64,000 bases of DNA from Catenuloplanes indicus (GTDB lineage Bacteria > Actinomycetota > Actinomycetes > Mycobacteriales > Micromonosporaceae), in NCBI RefSeq assembly GCF_030813715.1, contig NZ_JAUSUZ010000001.1, positions 3,038,001-3,102,000 on the forward strand, given 5' to 3'. The notes beneath the pieces are model-generated. The model ran no database searches and was not told where the DNA came from. It saw only the letters and a list, made by a program, of their open reading frames with translations. This document shows positions 12,741-21,257 of this stretch, piece by piece. The translations under genes and the position numbers were made by a program. The stretch's first letter is position 1; every line of letters starts with the position of its first letter.

Positions 12741-14018
12741 CTGACCACCGTCGATCCAACACCCACGTCGCTGCCGACCGCGCTGGCCGAGCCCACCGCC
12801 CGCGTGCACCGCGGCTGGATCCTGCTGCTGTTCAGCGCGAACCTCGGCCTCTGGATGGCGTTCTTCACCCCGATCCAGGTGCTGCTGCCGCTACAGATCG
12901 AGCGCATCGCACCGGCTAGCAAGGAGGCAGCGCTCGCGTGGGTGATGGCGGCCGGCGCGTTCGCCGCGATCATCGCGAACCCGCTGGCCGGTGCGCTCTC
13001 CGACCGCACCTGCGTGCGCATCGGCGGCCGCGAGCTGGGCCGGCGGCACGCCTGGACGTTCGGCGGCACCGTGCTCGCCGCGCTCGGCCTGCTGCTGCTG
13101 TCCCGGCAGCAGACGCTCCTCGGCGTCGCGCTCTGCTGGACCGCCGTGCAGATCTTCCTGAACGCCATGCTGGCCTCGCTGACCGCGGCCGTGCCGGACC
13201 GGGTGCCGGTCGCGCAGCGGGCCGCGGTCTCCGGCTGGGTCGGCATCCCCCAGTCGCTCGGCCTGGTGGTCGGCGCGGTGCTGGTCACCGCGGTCTTCAC
13301 CGGCACGGTCAGCGGCTACACCGCGGTCGCGGTCGCGCTGCTGCTGCTCGGCCTGCCGTTCGCGCTGCGCACCGCGGACGACCCGCTGCCGCGCGGCCAC
13401 CGCCCGCCGCTGTCCCCGCGTGCGCTGGTCGCCGAGATGTGGATCAGCCCGCGCCGGCACCCGGACTTCGCCTGGGCCTGGGGCACCCGCTTCCTGGTCC
13501 AGCTCGGCAATGCGTTCGGCACGCTCTACCTGCTCTACTTCCTGACCGACGGCGTGCGGCATCCGGACCCGGAGACCGGGCTGCTGATCCTGATCCTGCT
13601 CTACACCGCGGGCATGATGGCCACCGCCGTGATCTCCGGCCGCATCTCCGACCGGTCCGGCCGGCGCAAGGCGTTCGTCATCTGGTCCGGCGTCGAGATG
13701 GCCGTGGCCGCGCTGATCCTCGCGATCTGGCCGACTTTCCCGGCCGCGATCGTGGCCGCGGTGCTGCTCGGCGGCGGCTACGGCGTCTACCTCGCGGTCG
13801 ACGCCGCGCTGATCACCGAGGTGCTGCCGGCCGCCGTGAACCGCGCCAAGGACCTCGGCGTCATCAACATCGCGAACGCCGCACCCCAGGTCCTCGGCCC
13901 GCTGCTGTCCGCACCGATCGTGGTCCACCTCGGCGGTTACCCCACGCTCTACGTGCTGACCGCGGTGATCACGCTGATCGGCAGCGCGTTCGTCCTCAAG
14001 ATCCGCTCGGTCCGCTGA
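12741..14018 (+). CDS. MFS transporter
   Basis: About 425-459 aa with some 12 hydrophobic segments, beginning WILLLFSANLGLWMAFF, and two cytoplasmic loops of the MFS pattern (GALSDRTCVRIGGRELGRRH between TM2 and TM3, GRISDRSGRRK between the halves). Integral membrane. Substrate unknown; the layout recalls sugar or drug permeases. The start is unsettled: GGAGG at 12730-12734 sits 6 nt before a CTG at 12741, used here, while the longest conventional start is GTG at 12639 with no ribosome binding site. Confidence 0.85.
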   Translation: MTTVDPTPTSLPTALAEPTARVHRGWILLLFSANLGLWMAFFTPIQVLLPLQIERIAPASKEAALAWVMAAGAFAAIIANPLAGALSDRTCVRIGGRELGRRHAWTFGGTVLAALGLLLLSRQQTLLGVALCWTAVQIFLNAMLASLTAAVPDRVPVAQRAAVSGWVGIPQSLGLVVGAVLVTAVFTGTVSGYTAVAVALLLLGLPFALRTADDPLPRGHRPPLSPRALVAEMWISPRRHPDFAWAWGTRFLVQLGNAFGTLYLLYFLTDGVRHPDPETGLLILILLYTAGMMATAVISGRISDRSGRRKAFVIWSGVEMAVAALILAIWPTFPAAIVAAVLLGGGYGVYLAVDAALITEVLPAAVNRAKDLGVINIANAAPQVLGPLLSAPIVVHLGGYPTLYVLTAVITLIGSAFVLKIRSVR

Positions 14019-14023
14019 TCACC

Positions 14024-14029
14024 TACCCT
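14024..14029 (+). promoter_or_regulatory. -10 box (TACCCT), leaderless
   Basis: TACCCT ends 6 nt before the GTG at 14036. It lies in the 17-bp spacer after the MFS stop, so the next gene has its own promoter. Confidence 0.5.
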
Positions 14030-14035
14030 GGACCG

Positions 14036-14464
14036 GTGCCGATCCCGCTGCTGATCCTGATCTCGCTGCTCACGGTCGCGGTCGTGGTCGCCGCCACCGC
14101 GGTGGTCCGCTACCGCGCCGCCACCGTGCTGCTGCGCACCGGCCGGCGGGTACCCGGCGAGATCATCGACACGCAGCGGGTGCCCCAGGGCACCGGCCCG
14201 GACGCGTTCTCGCCGGTCGTCCGCTTCCGTACGGTCAACGACCACGAGGTGATCGCCCGCCCCGGCCGCTGGCAGACCGCGACCGGGGTGTCCGGCAGCC
14301 GGGTCACGGTCGTCTACGACGAGTCGCGGCCGACCCGGATCGCGGTGGACGGTGCCGGCTTCTCCGCCACCGACACCCGCGCGCTCGTCCGGCTGACCGT
14401 CCACCTGATCACGGCCGCCGTACTCGCGGTGGTGGCGGTGGTGGTCTTCACCGCCGTCCGGTGA
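14036..14464 (+). CDS. DUF3592-like small membrane protein
   Basis: 142 aa. TM helix about 4-24 (LLILISLLTVAVVVAATAVV), a beta-rich soluble middle beginning GRRVPGEIIDTQRV and containing SPVVRFRTVNDHEV and SRVTVVYDESRPTRI, and a C-terminal TM helix about 120-140. This TM-beta-TM order fits the DUF3592 family of unknown function. GTG start chosen because the -10 box lies 6 nt upstream and the first TM begins at once. Confidence 0.75.
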   Translation: MPIPLLILISLLTVAVVVAATAVVRYRAATVLLRTGRRVPGEIIDTQRVPQGTGPDAFSPVVRFRTVNDHEVIARPGRWQTATGVSGSRVTVVYDESRPTRIAVDGAGFSATDTRALVRLTVHLITAAVLAVVAVVVFTAVR

Positions 14465-14497
14465 CGGGCCGCATCGGAAACCGGTGGAGCGCGCGGT

Positions 14498-14503
14498 TAG
14501 GCT
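14498..14503 (+). promoter_or_regulatory. -10 box (TAGGCT) for leaderless gltX
   Basis: TAGGCT ends 6 nt before GTG 14510; there is no Shine-Dalgarno. Confidence 0.5.
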
Positions 14504-14509
14504 GAGCGG

Positions 14510-15904
14510 GTGACGGTACGTGTGCGATTCGCCCCCTCTCCCACTGGCATGTTCCACGTCGGCGGTGCCCGCTCGGCGCTGCAGAACTGGATCTACGCCA
14601 AGCAGCAGGGCGGGGTGTTCGTACTGCGTGTCGAGGACACCGACGCGGCGCGCAACAAGCCGGAGTGGACCGAGGGCATCCTGAACGCGCTCGACTGGAT
14701 CGGCATCCGGCGCGGCACGTACGAGGGCCCGCACTTCCAGTCGGCGAACGCGGCGCAGCACCGCGAGGCCGCGAAGAAGCTGTTCGACGCCGGCCGCGCC
14801 TACTACTGCGACTGCACCCGCGAGGACGTGCAGGCCCGCAACGGCTCGCAGCACCAGGGCTACGACGGCTTCCACCGGGACAAGGGGCTGGAGCCGGGCG
14901 AGGGCCGCGCGCTGCGGTTCCGCACGCCGGACGAGGGCGCCACGGTCGTGGTCGACCTGGTCCGCGGCGAGCCCACGTTCGAGAACAAGAACCTGGAGGA
15001 CTTCGTCATCGCGCGCGGCGACGGCTCGCCGGTGTTCCTGCTGGCGAACGTGGTCGACGACATGATCATGGGCATCACGCACGTGATCCGCGCCGAGGAG
15101 CACCTGCCGAACACGCCGAAGCAGCAGCTGCTGTGGGAGGCGCTGGGCGTGAAGCCGCCGGTCTGGGCGCACGTCCCGGTGGTGGTCAACGAGAAGCGGC
15201 AGAAGCTGTCCAAGCGCCGCGACAAGGTGGCGCTGGAGCAGTACCGGGACGAGGGCTACCTCGCGGACGCGATGCGCAACTACCTGATGCTGCTCGGCTG
15301 GGCACCGTCCGGCGACCGGGAGATCGTGCCGTGGTCGGTCATCGAGGACGAGTTCCGGCTGGAGGAGGTCAACCCCTCCCCCGCGTTCTTCGACGAGAAG
15401 AAGCTGCGCGCGTTCAACGGTGAGTACATCCGCGCGCTGAGCCTGGACGACTTCATCGCCGCCGTGCAGCCGTTCCTGGCGAACGGACCGTGGGCCGCCG
15501 AGGACTTCGACCCGCTGGTCTTCGCGAAGGTGGCGGAGCTGGCCCAGACCCGGATCGCGCTGCTCAGCGAGATCAACCAGAACGTGGACTTCCTGTTCCT
15601 GCCGGAGCCGCCGGTCGACGAGGCCGCCTGGGCGAAGGCGATGAAGGAGGGCGCGGCCGACCTGCTGGCCGCCGCCATCACCGCGTACGAGGCACAGACC
15701 GACTGGTCACCGGAGCCGCTCAAGGCCACGCTGGAGGCGGTCGGCGCGGAGCGCGGGCTCAAGCTCGGCAAGGCCCAGGCGCCGGTCCGGGTGGCGGTCA
15801 CCGGCCGCACGGTCGGCCTGCCGCTCTTCGAGTCGCTGGAGGCCCTCGGCCGCGACCGTACGCTCGCCCGCCTCCGCGCGGCCCACGCCAAGCTCACCGC
15901 CTGA
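14510..15904 (+). CDS. gltX: Glutamate-tRNA ligase
   Basis: 464 aa class I aminoacyl-tRNA synthetase that charges tRNA-Glu and, in organisms lacking GlnRS, tRNA-Gln. The HIGH-type motif is [20 protein letters not shown] at about 6-25, where the motif itself reads FHVGG, and the KMSKS-type loop is KLSKR near 231. Anticodon-binding helical domain in the C-terminal third. Leaderless GTG start. Essential housekeeping gene, cytoplasmic. Confidence 0.95.
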   Translation: MTVRVRFAPSPTGMFHVGGARSALQNWIYAKQQGGVFVLRVEDTDAARNKPEWTEGILNALDWIGIRRGTYEGPHFQSANAAQHREAAKKLFDAGRAYYCDCTREDVQARNGSQHQGYDGFHRDKGLEPGEGRALRFRTPDEGATVVVDLVRGEPTFENKNLEDFVIARGDGSPVFLLANVVDDMIMGITHVIRAEEHLPNTPKQQLLWEALGVKPPVWAHVPVVVNEKRQKLSKRRDKVALEQYRDEGYLADAMRNYLMLLGWAPSGDREIVPWSVIEDEFRLEEVNPSPAFFDEKKLRAFNGEYIRALSLDDFIAAVQPFLANGPWAAEDFDPLVFAKVAELAQTRIALLSEINQNVDFLFLPEPPVDEAAWAKAMKEGAADLLAAAITAYEAQTDWSPEPLKATLEAVGAERGLKLGKAQAPVRVAVTGRTVGLPLFESLEALGRDRTLARLRAAHAKLTA

Positions 15905-16131
15905 CCGGCACCCGGCCGCCCGGCCCGATCGCTGCCGCCTGGCACACGCCCTGCCCGGCGCGGGTCACTACGGGCTGCCCGGCGCCGATCGCTGACGCCC
16001 GCGGGGTCGATACCGCCCGGAGACTCGGCCGGATTCACGGGCCGGTTCTCCGGGCGGAACAAGGACGGCCGTCCCGGACCACCGGACATGCCGCCTCGCA
16101 CGGCCAGCCGGCCGGCTGGCCCTCGGCAGCG

Positions 16132-16734
16132 TCAGGAGGCGGCGGTGCGGCGGCCCCAGGCGAGGGCGCCGCCGGTGATCGCGATGACCAGCAGCGCGCC
16201 GCCGACCACCCAGGGCCACCACGGTGTGCCGTCCTCGTCGGCGTTCGACGCGGTGGGATTCAGCACCGGTGCGTCCGTCGCGGGCACGGCCGTGGTCGCG
16301 GACGGCGCGGGTGCGGCGGAGGACGGGGCGGTGGACGGCGTCGGAGAGGCCGCGGCCACGGCCGCCTCGGTCAGCGTGAAGGCGAAGTCGCCCTGCACCG
16401 GGTGGCCGTCGTCGGACGGGATCTCGTAGGCCACCGTGTACTCACCGGCGCGCTCCGCGGCGAGCGGGGCGAAGACCTTCTTACCGTCGAAGCGCACGGC
16501 ACCGTCCAGTCCGGACGCGCCGCCCGGTCCGGTAATGGTGATCTTGGTGCCGTTCTCGTCGACCGCGTCCAGGAACCGCAGCTCGATCTCCTTCGGCGCC
16601 TTCTCCACGGTCGCGCCGTCCTCCGGGTTGCTGCCCGTGAAGGAGTTGTGGGCGAGCGCGGGCGACGCACCGACGACCGCGCCCAGCAGCCCGGCACAGA
16701 CCGCGAGTGTCCAGCGTGCGCCCCTGAGACCCAT
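16132..16734 (-). CDS. CopC-domain copper-resistance-like membrane protein
   Basis: About 200 aa from ATG 16734, which has GGAGG upstream. Signal peptide ending ALA, so the mature protein begins HNSFTGSNPEDGATV, with the N-terminal His typical of CopC Cu(II) binding. The CopC beta-sandwich ends with SDDGHPVQGDFAFTLT, which supplies another His. Then comes a Ser/Ala/Thr/Pro linker and one C-terminal TM (WPWVVGGALLVIAITGGALAW) with an Arg-Arg anchor, so it is tethered to the outer face of the membrane. No CopD fusion is present. Confidence 0.88.
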   Translation of the reverse strand: MGLRGARWTLAVCAGLLGAVVGASPALAHNSFTGSNPEDGATVEKAPKEIELRFLDAVDENGTKITITGPGGASGLDGAVRFDGKKVFAPLAAERAGEYTVAYEIPSDDGHPVQGDFAFTLTEAAVAAASPTPSTAPSSAAPAPSATTAVPATDAPVLNPTASNADEDGTPWWPWVVGGALLVIAITGGALAWGRRTAAS

Positions 16735-16910
16735 CAGATACCTCCAGCTGGTTACGATGCGGCGACTGATCAAGGATTCACGCCCTTGGTCGGCCGCGAG
16801 TGGCAGATGGTTCCAAATTCCGGTCACGACCGGTGCAACGATCGCGTGTTCTGCGAACTCTAGATGGGTACGCAGGGTTGAGGTCTGGATCCGAGGAACG
16901 GGCGGGTTTC

Positions 16911-17555
16911 ATGATCCGAGAGAACGTCCGGCGGTTCGTCACCGGCGCCGCGCTCGCGCTGCTGGCCGTGACCGCGCTGCTCACCGGCCCGAGCCCGGCG
17001 CTGGCCGACGACGCGAAGCCCACCGCGGTCATCCTGTCCGGCGATGATCTGGACGGCTCGGTCGAGATCACCGAGGAGGACGGCGACGAGCTGTTCGACG
17101 CGATGCTCAGCCAGGTCAGCTGGCTGACCGGGGAGAACGGCCGGGCCGCGGTGCCGGACCGGAGCACGCTCGGCCCGAAATACACGGTGATCATCCGGTA
17201 CGGGGACAAGGACCGCTACGCGTACGACCTCTACCCGCTGGCCGAGGGCGGTCCGCGTGCGTTCCGGCCGGGCGAGCAGCCGGACGGGCGGGCCACCGAG
17301 GCGTGGTTCTTCGGCCGGCTCAACATGCCGAACGCCTTGCGCCTGGCCGGCGCGCCGCTGCCGGAGACCACGGACGTGATGACCGGCGGTATCGGCGGCG
17401 GCGAGCGGATCAACGAGCAGCAGGCGGTGGACCCGGCCGGTGACCTGTTCGCGGGCATGGGCGGGCTGCGCGGCATGCTGGCGGTCAACGTGGGCGTGCT
17501 ACTGCTGATCACGGGCGGGCTGGCCGGCATCGCCTTCCTGGCCCGCCGCCGCTGA
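16911..17555 (+). CDS. Secreted protein with C-terminal membrane anchor, unknown family
   Basis: 214 aa. Signal peptide (RRFVTGAALALLAVTALLTG ... ALA), a soluble domain with PKYTVIIRYGDKDRYAYDLYPLAEGG, and a C-terminal TM near 188-208 followed by ARRR. I do not recognise the domain. ATG 16911 is chosen because it places the signal peptide at the N-terminus. Divergent from the CopC gene across about 175 bp; the shared topology suggests a cell-surface partner, which is inference. Confidence 0.7.
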   Translation: MIRENVRRFVTGAALALLAVTALLTGPSPALADDAKPTAVILSGDDLDGSVEITEEDGDELFDAMLSQVSWLTGENGRAAVPDRSTLGPKYTVIIRYGDKDRYAYDLYPLAEGGPRAFRPGEQPDGRATEAWFFGRLNMPNALRLAGAPLPETTDVMTGGIGGGERINEQQAVDPAGDLFAGMGGLRGMLAVNVGVLLLITGGLAGIAFLARRR

Positions 17556-17561
17556 TCCGGC

Positions 17562-18443
17562 CTACGGCACCCGTACCGTGATCGCGCCCGGGACGACCTT
17601 GGCCTTGAGCTTGCGTACCGTGGACCGGTCGCCGCCGTCCAGCTCGTAGAGCGTGGGCTCGGCGAACTTCACCTCGATCCGCTTCGCGCGGGTGATCTGC
17701 ACGAACGGTGAGCGGTCCGAGCGGCCGAGCGCCATCCGGCCCAGCGTGCGCGCCCACTCGATCGCGTTCTGCGAGGTGGCGACGCCGACCTCGAGCCAGC
17801 CGTCGTCCGGCTTCGCGTCGTCGAACGCCTTGATCCCGCCGGTGATCGTGCTGACGTTGCCGAACAGCACGCAGCTGGCCTCGCCCTCGAACCAGGTGTT
17901 GCCGTCCACTGTGATCTTCGTGGGCGCCGGATCGTCCTGGATGTGCCGCAGCCCGGTCCAGACGTAGGCGAGCTTGCCCATCTGGTCCTTGGCGCCGCGG
18001 TCCGCCTCGCTGATCAGGTGCCCGTCGAAGCCGGCGCCGGCCATCACCGCGAAGTGCTCGCCGTTGATCCGGCCGAGGTCCAGCTTTCGCTCGGTGCCGT
18101 GCAGCCCGATCCGGACCGCCTCGGCCAGGTCCTCCGGTATGCCCAGGTTCGTGGCGAACAGGTTCGCGGTGCCGGCCGGGAGGATGGACAGTGTGGCGCC
18201 CGTACCGGCCAGCGTGTCCACCGCGCGCTGCACCATGCCGTCGCCACCCCAGACGAAGATTCGCTTCGCGCCCTGGTCGAGCGCCTTGCGGATCTTCTTC
18301 GGCGCCTTCTTGCTCTTCGGCACCTGATACCAGATCAGCTCGTCGTGGATCTCATCGGTGAGCAGCTTGCGCAGCTCGTCCAGCCCGCCGCCGAGCACCT
18401 TGCGCTCGTGCGCGATCACCGCCACGTCACTCCGTTTCGCCAT
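17562..18443 (-). CDS. Diacylglycerol kinase-family lipid kinase
   Basis: 293 aa. The nucleotide-binding signature WGGDGMVQRAVD (GGDGT-like, Met for Thr) is near 65-76, followed by SILPAGTANLFATNLGIP and the lipid-kinase core AGAGFDGHLI. It phosphorylates a lipid with a free hydroxyl using ATP; the exact lipid (diacylglycerol, sphingosine-like or other) cannot be told. Peripheral membrane enzyme, no signal peptide. Divergent from the HTH gene, sharing the palindromic region at 18487-18504. Confidence 0.9.
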   Translation of the reverse strand: MAKRSDVAVIAHERKVLGGGLDELRKLLTDEIHDELIWYQVPKSKKAPKKIRKALDQGAKRIFVWGGDGMVQRAVDTLAGTGATLSILPAGTANLFATNLGIPEDLAEAVRIGLHGTERKLDLGRINGEHFAVMAGAGFDGHLISEADRGAKDQMGKLAYVWTGLRHIQDDPAPTKITVDGNTWFEGEASCVLFGNVSTITGGIKAFDDAKPDDGWLEVGVATSQNAIEWARTLGRMALGRSDRSPFVQITRAKRIEVKFAEPTLYELDGGDRSTVRKLKAKVVPGAITVRVP

Positions 18444-18486
18444 GCGGATCCCATACCCGGAACGTGGTGGTGGCCAATCCTCGCCG

Positions 18487-18504
18487 TGTCAGCATATGCT
18501 GACA
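18487..18504. promoter_or_regulatory. 18-bp perfect palindrome over a -10 box (putative operator)
   Basis: TGTCAGCATATGCTGACA is perfectly symmetric. Its right half contains TATGCT (18495-18500), which sits 7 nt before the ATG of the HTH gene, so a dimeric repressor bound here would block the promoter. It lies 44 bp from the start of the divergent lipid kinase gene. Confidence 0.65.
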
Positions 18505-18507
18505 GAC

Positions 18508-18732
18508 ATGAGCCGAGAGAGCCTCACCGCGCTGGCCGCCGCGGCCGGCGCGGCCGATCCGGAGACCGGGCTGGCCGCGGTCGCGGCGCTGCGCCGGTTG
18601 CTCGACGAGGTCGAGACCGCGCACGTCGCGTCCGCCCGCGCCGCCGGCTGGTCCTGGGAGGCGATCGCGGCCGCACTCGGCGTCCGCCGGCAGACCGCAC
18701 ACCGCAAACACGCCTCGAGGGGGCCCTCATGA
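18508..18732 (+). CDS. Small helix-turn-helix protein
   Basis: 74 aa. Helical N-terminus and a C-terminal HTH: AGWSWEAIAAALGVRRQTAHRKH, with the turn around ALGVRR. It is likely a small DNA-binding regulator. The stop overlaps the ATG of the next gene (ATGA), so the two are translationally coupled. Leaderless: the TATGCT box is 7 nt upstream and lies within an 18-bp palindrome, which suggests autoregulation. Confidence 0.75.
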   Translation: MSRESLTALAAAAGAADPETGLAAVAALRRLLDEVETAHVASARAAGWSWEAIAAALGVRRQTAHRKHASRGPS

Positions 18733-19406
18733 CCACGCCTGACCGCTCCGACGACGATCCGCACCGCGCCTGGCCGCCGGGCTCGTCCGGGCGCGACGCG
18801 CGACGGCTCACCGGCCGGGCCGGGCCACTCGCCCGGTTCCGCACCGGCGCCCGGCGGGCGATCGCCCCGGCCGGGACGCTGATCCGGTTCGACGACGGCG
18901 CCCGGCAGGCGATCGTCCGGGCCGGGCTGCTGGCTCGCGAGGCCGGCCGTGCCCGGCTCGACGACGAGACGCTGCTGGTCGCGCTCTCCACCTCCGCGCA
19001 CGTCACGGCACGGCTCGGCGTCCCGGCCGACGCGGTCCGCGGCGCATGTCCCGGCGCCGCGACCGGACGGGACCGGGAACTGCTCGCCACCCTCGGTATC
19101 GACCTGGACGAGATCCGCAGCCGGCTGCCGGCCCGGATCGACGACCCGGCGCGGTGGCGACTGCACCGGCCGGTCCTGCTGCCGCTGCGGCTGCGTCTCA
19201 GCGGGCCGGGCATCTCCCTGGTCCTGACCGAGGCGGCCCGCAAGGCCGTGGAGGTGGCACTGAACCTGCGCGGATACGGCACACCGGTGACCGAGGACGG
19301 CCTGCTGCGCGGAATCCTGGCCGATCACCGGACACCGTCCGGCCGCGCACTGACCCGGCTGCCCGTCGACCTCCGCCGCCTGTCGGCCACCGTGTTCGCC
19401 CGCTAG
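18729..19406 (+). CDS. Clp N-domain protein without ATPase
   Basis: 225 aa. Two Clp_N-like repeats are visible: about 58-90 (FDDGARQAIVRAGLLAREAG) and about 158-205 (GPGISLVLTEAARKAVEVAL ... VTEDGLLRGIL). In ClpA/ClpC these helical repeats bind substrates or adaptors, but here no Walker motifs follow, so it is not an unfoldase. Coupled to a small HTH protein by ATGA overlap. The pairing suggests a regulator plus a substrate- or ligand-sensing partner; function not established. Confidence 0.7.
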   Translation: MTTPDRSDDDPHRAWPPGSSGRDARRLTGRAGPLARFRTGARRAIAPAGTLIRFDDGARQAIVRAGLLAREAGRARLDDETLLVALSTSAHVTARLGVPADAVRGACPGAATGRDRELLATLGIDLDEIRSRLPARIDDPARWRLHRPVLLPLRLRLSGPGISLVLTEAARKAVEVALNLRGYGTPVTEDGLLRGILADHRTPSGRALTRLPVDLRRLSATVFAR

Positions 19407-19425
19407 CGGCACGTTGCGGGAGATG

Positions 19426-19452
19426 CGCTTTCCGGCACCCCGCCGGAAAGCG
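19426..19452. terminator. Bidirectional hairpin between convergent genes
   Basis: 11-bp stem CGCTTTCCGGC / GCCGGAAAGCG with a 5-nt loop, between the Clp_N gene and the ABC permease, which end facing each other. It lacks a long T run. Confidence 0.6.
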
Positions 19453-19476
19453 GAGACAAGCCTCGACGACGTGGCG

Positions 19477-20265
19477 CTACGGCGTGCCGGTGCCGATGTC
19501 GCGGTGGTCGAAGCCGTAGACCGCCAGCGCGAGCAAGCCCGTGGTGAGCAGCGCCAGCAGCAGTTCGTAGCCGCCGGGCCAGAGCTGGTGCGGCGCCCAG
19601 TGGTCGCTCAGGTGGTAGTGGAACGGGGACAGCCAGCGCATCGCGCGGGTCTCCTCGATCGTGTCGGCCAGGGCGCGCAGGCCGTACGCGACCGTGGCGG
19701 CGCCGCCGGCCAGTGCGAGTGAGACCGTGCGGTCGCCGGTGAACGCGCCGGCCGCGAACGACATCGAGCCGAAGAGCAGGCCGACCAGGATCAGGCCGGC
19801 GCAACCGGCGGCCACGTTCGCGGCCGGGATGCCGAAGCGGCCGACGACGACGAACCACTGCACCACGGCCCAGATGATCAGACCGGTCAGCGCGACCGAG
19901 ACGGCGAAGCCGGCGTACCGGGTCAGCAGCAGGCGGCGCCGGCCGATCGGTCCGGCGAGCAGCAGCTCCAGCTCGCCGGTCTCCTCGATACCGGCGACCG
20001 CCCGCGCGCCCAGGCCGATCGCGCAGAGCGCCACCAGCAGCGGCGGCATCAGGCCGTACACCGTGGTCTCCAGGTAGCCGGCGAGCGGCACGGTCTCGAT
20101 CATCTCGACCAGCTGCAGCGCGCCTTCGGTGGAGATCGAGATGGTGATGTCGGTGGTCAGGCTCTCGTAGATGACCACGTAGCCGACCGCGAACACGCTG
20201 GCCACCACGGCCCAGCCGACCACTCGAGGGCGGAACTCGGCCAGCGTGCGCAGGAAGAGACTCAC
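19477..20265 (-). CDS. ABC-2 type transporter permease
   Basis: 262 aa with about six hydrophobic segments (first VVGWAVVASVFAVGYVVIY). A central cytoplasmic loop EETGELELLLAGPIGRRRLLLTR has the ABC-2 coupling-helix style. Integral membrane half of an exporter. Its ATG overlaps the stop of the ATPase gene by 4 bp (20262-20265), so the two are cotranscribed. Substrate unknown; such pairs often export antibiotics or lipids. Confidence 0.85.
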   Translation of the reverse strand: MSLFLRTLAEFRPRVVGWAVVASVFAVGYVVIYESLTTDITISISTEGALQLVEMIETVPLAGYLETTVYGLMPPLLVALCAIGLGARAVAGIEETGELELLLAGPIGRRRLLLTRYAGFAVSVALTGLIIWAVVQWFVVVGRFGIPAANVAAGCAGLILVGLLFGSMSFAAGAFTGDRTVSLALAGGAATVAYGLRALADTIEETRAMRWLSPFHYHLSDHWAPHQLWPGGYELLLALLTTGLLALAVYGFDHRDIGTGTP

Positions 20266-21173
20266 GGCCGGGCCCCGAACGGGGGCGCGTAGTACCGGTC
20301 GATCAGCGCCTCGCTCGGCGTCGGCTCAGTGATGATCATGTCGGTGACCGTGTGCCGCGCGGCCGCCTTGATCAGCGGGTCCAGCGGGCCGTCCACCGCG
20401 CACCACAGCACCCGGCCGTCCAGGCCGAGGTCGGTGACCCCGGGCAGGCCGAAGAAGTCCGCACCTGGCACCGGCTCGGCGAAGTGCACCTGCACGCGCC
20501 GCGCCGGACGGTGCGCGGCCCGCGCCACCCGCTCCAGACCGACCAGCCGGCCCTCGTGCAGCACGCCGACCCGGTCCGCGACCTGCCAGGCCTCGGTCGC
20601 CTGCCGGGCGCAGAGCACGACCGTGCGGCCCCGCTCGCGCGCGTCGCGGATCAGCGTCACCAGTTCGTGGCGGCCCGCCGGATCGAGCCCGGCCGCCGGC
20701 TCGTCGAGCAGCAGCAGCTCCGGGTCGTGCATGAACGCGGCGACCAGGCCGAGCCGGCGCCGGTTCGCGGGCGAGAGCGAGCGCACCCGGCGCCCGGTGT
20801 CCAGACCCAGACGATCCGCGAGGGTACGCCAGCGCGCCGCGTTCCGCCCGCCGCGCGCCCGGTCCAGCCCGCGCAGCAGCGACGACACGCTCTCCCGGCC
20901 CTCGAACAGCACGTCCGCCGGCAGGTAGCCGACCCGCGCCCGCATGCCGGCCGAGCCCGGCGCCGCGCCCAGCACGGTCACTTGGCCGGCCGTGGGCCGG
21001 ACCAGGTCGAGCAGCAGCCGCAGCGTGGTGCTCTTCCCCGCGCCGGACGGGCCGAGCAGCCCGAACACCTCGCCGGCCGGCACGGTCAGGCACAGGTCGT
21101 GCACGCCGCGCCCGTCGGCGAACTGCTTGGTCAGGTGGTCCGCCGCGATCACGGCGGGCGCAGAGGTCCCCAT
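20262..21173 (-). CDS. ABC transporter ATP-binding protein
   Basis: 303 aa. Walker A GPSGAGKSTTLRLLLD near 38-53, Walker B LLLLDEPAAGLDP, and the following switch region. The signature motif is degenerate: LSPANRRRLGL instead of LSGGQ, which is common among drug and polysaccharide exporters of the DrrA type. Works with the overlapping permease gene downstream. The C-terminal domain after about 215 resembles the regulatory tail of DrrA-like ATPases. Confidence 0.88.
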   Translation of the reverse strand: MGTSAPAVIAADHLTKQFADGRGVHDLCLTVPAGEVFGLLGPSGAGKSTTLRLLLDLVRPTAGQVTVLGAAPGSAGMRARVGYLPADVLFEGRESVSSLLRGLDRARGGRNAARWRTLADRLGLDTGRRVRSLSPANRRRLGLVAAFMHDPELLLLDEPAAGLDPAGRHELVTLIRDARERGRTVVLCARQATEAWQVADRVGVLHEGRLVGLERVARAAHRPARRVQVHFAEPVPGADFFGLPGVTDLGLDGRVLWCAVDGPLDPLIKAAARHTVTDMIITEPTPSEALIDRYYAPPFGARP

Positions 21174-21243
21174 CCTTAGAGGATGCGGCGAGGATCGCCC
21201 GCCGGACAGGCCCGGACGCTGGGCGTTTGCTGACAGTTTCGGC

Positions 21244-21249
21244 TACCCT
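21244..21249 (+). promoter_or_regulatory. -10 box (TACCCT), leaderless
   Basis: TACCCT ends 8 nt before GTG 21258 of the methyltransferase gene; there is no ribosome binding site. Confidence 0.4.
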
Positions 21250-21257
21250 TCGGGCCC

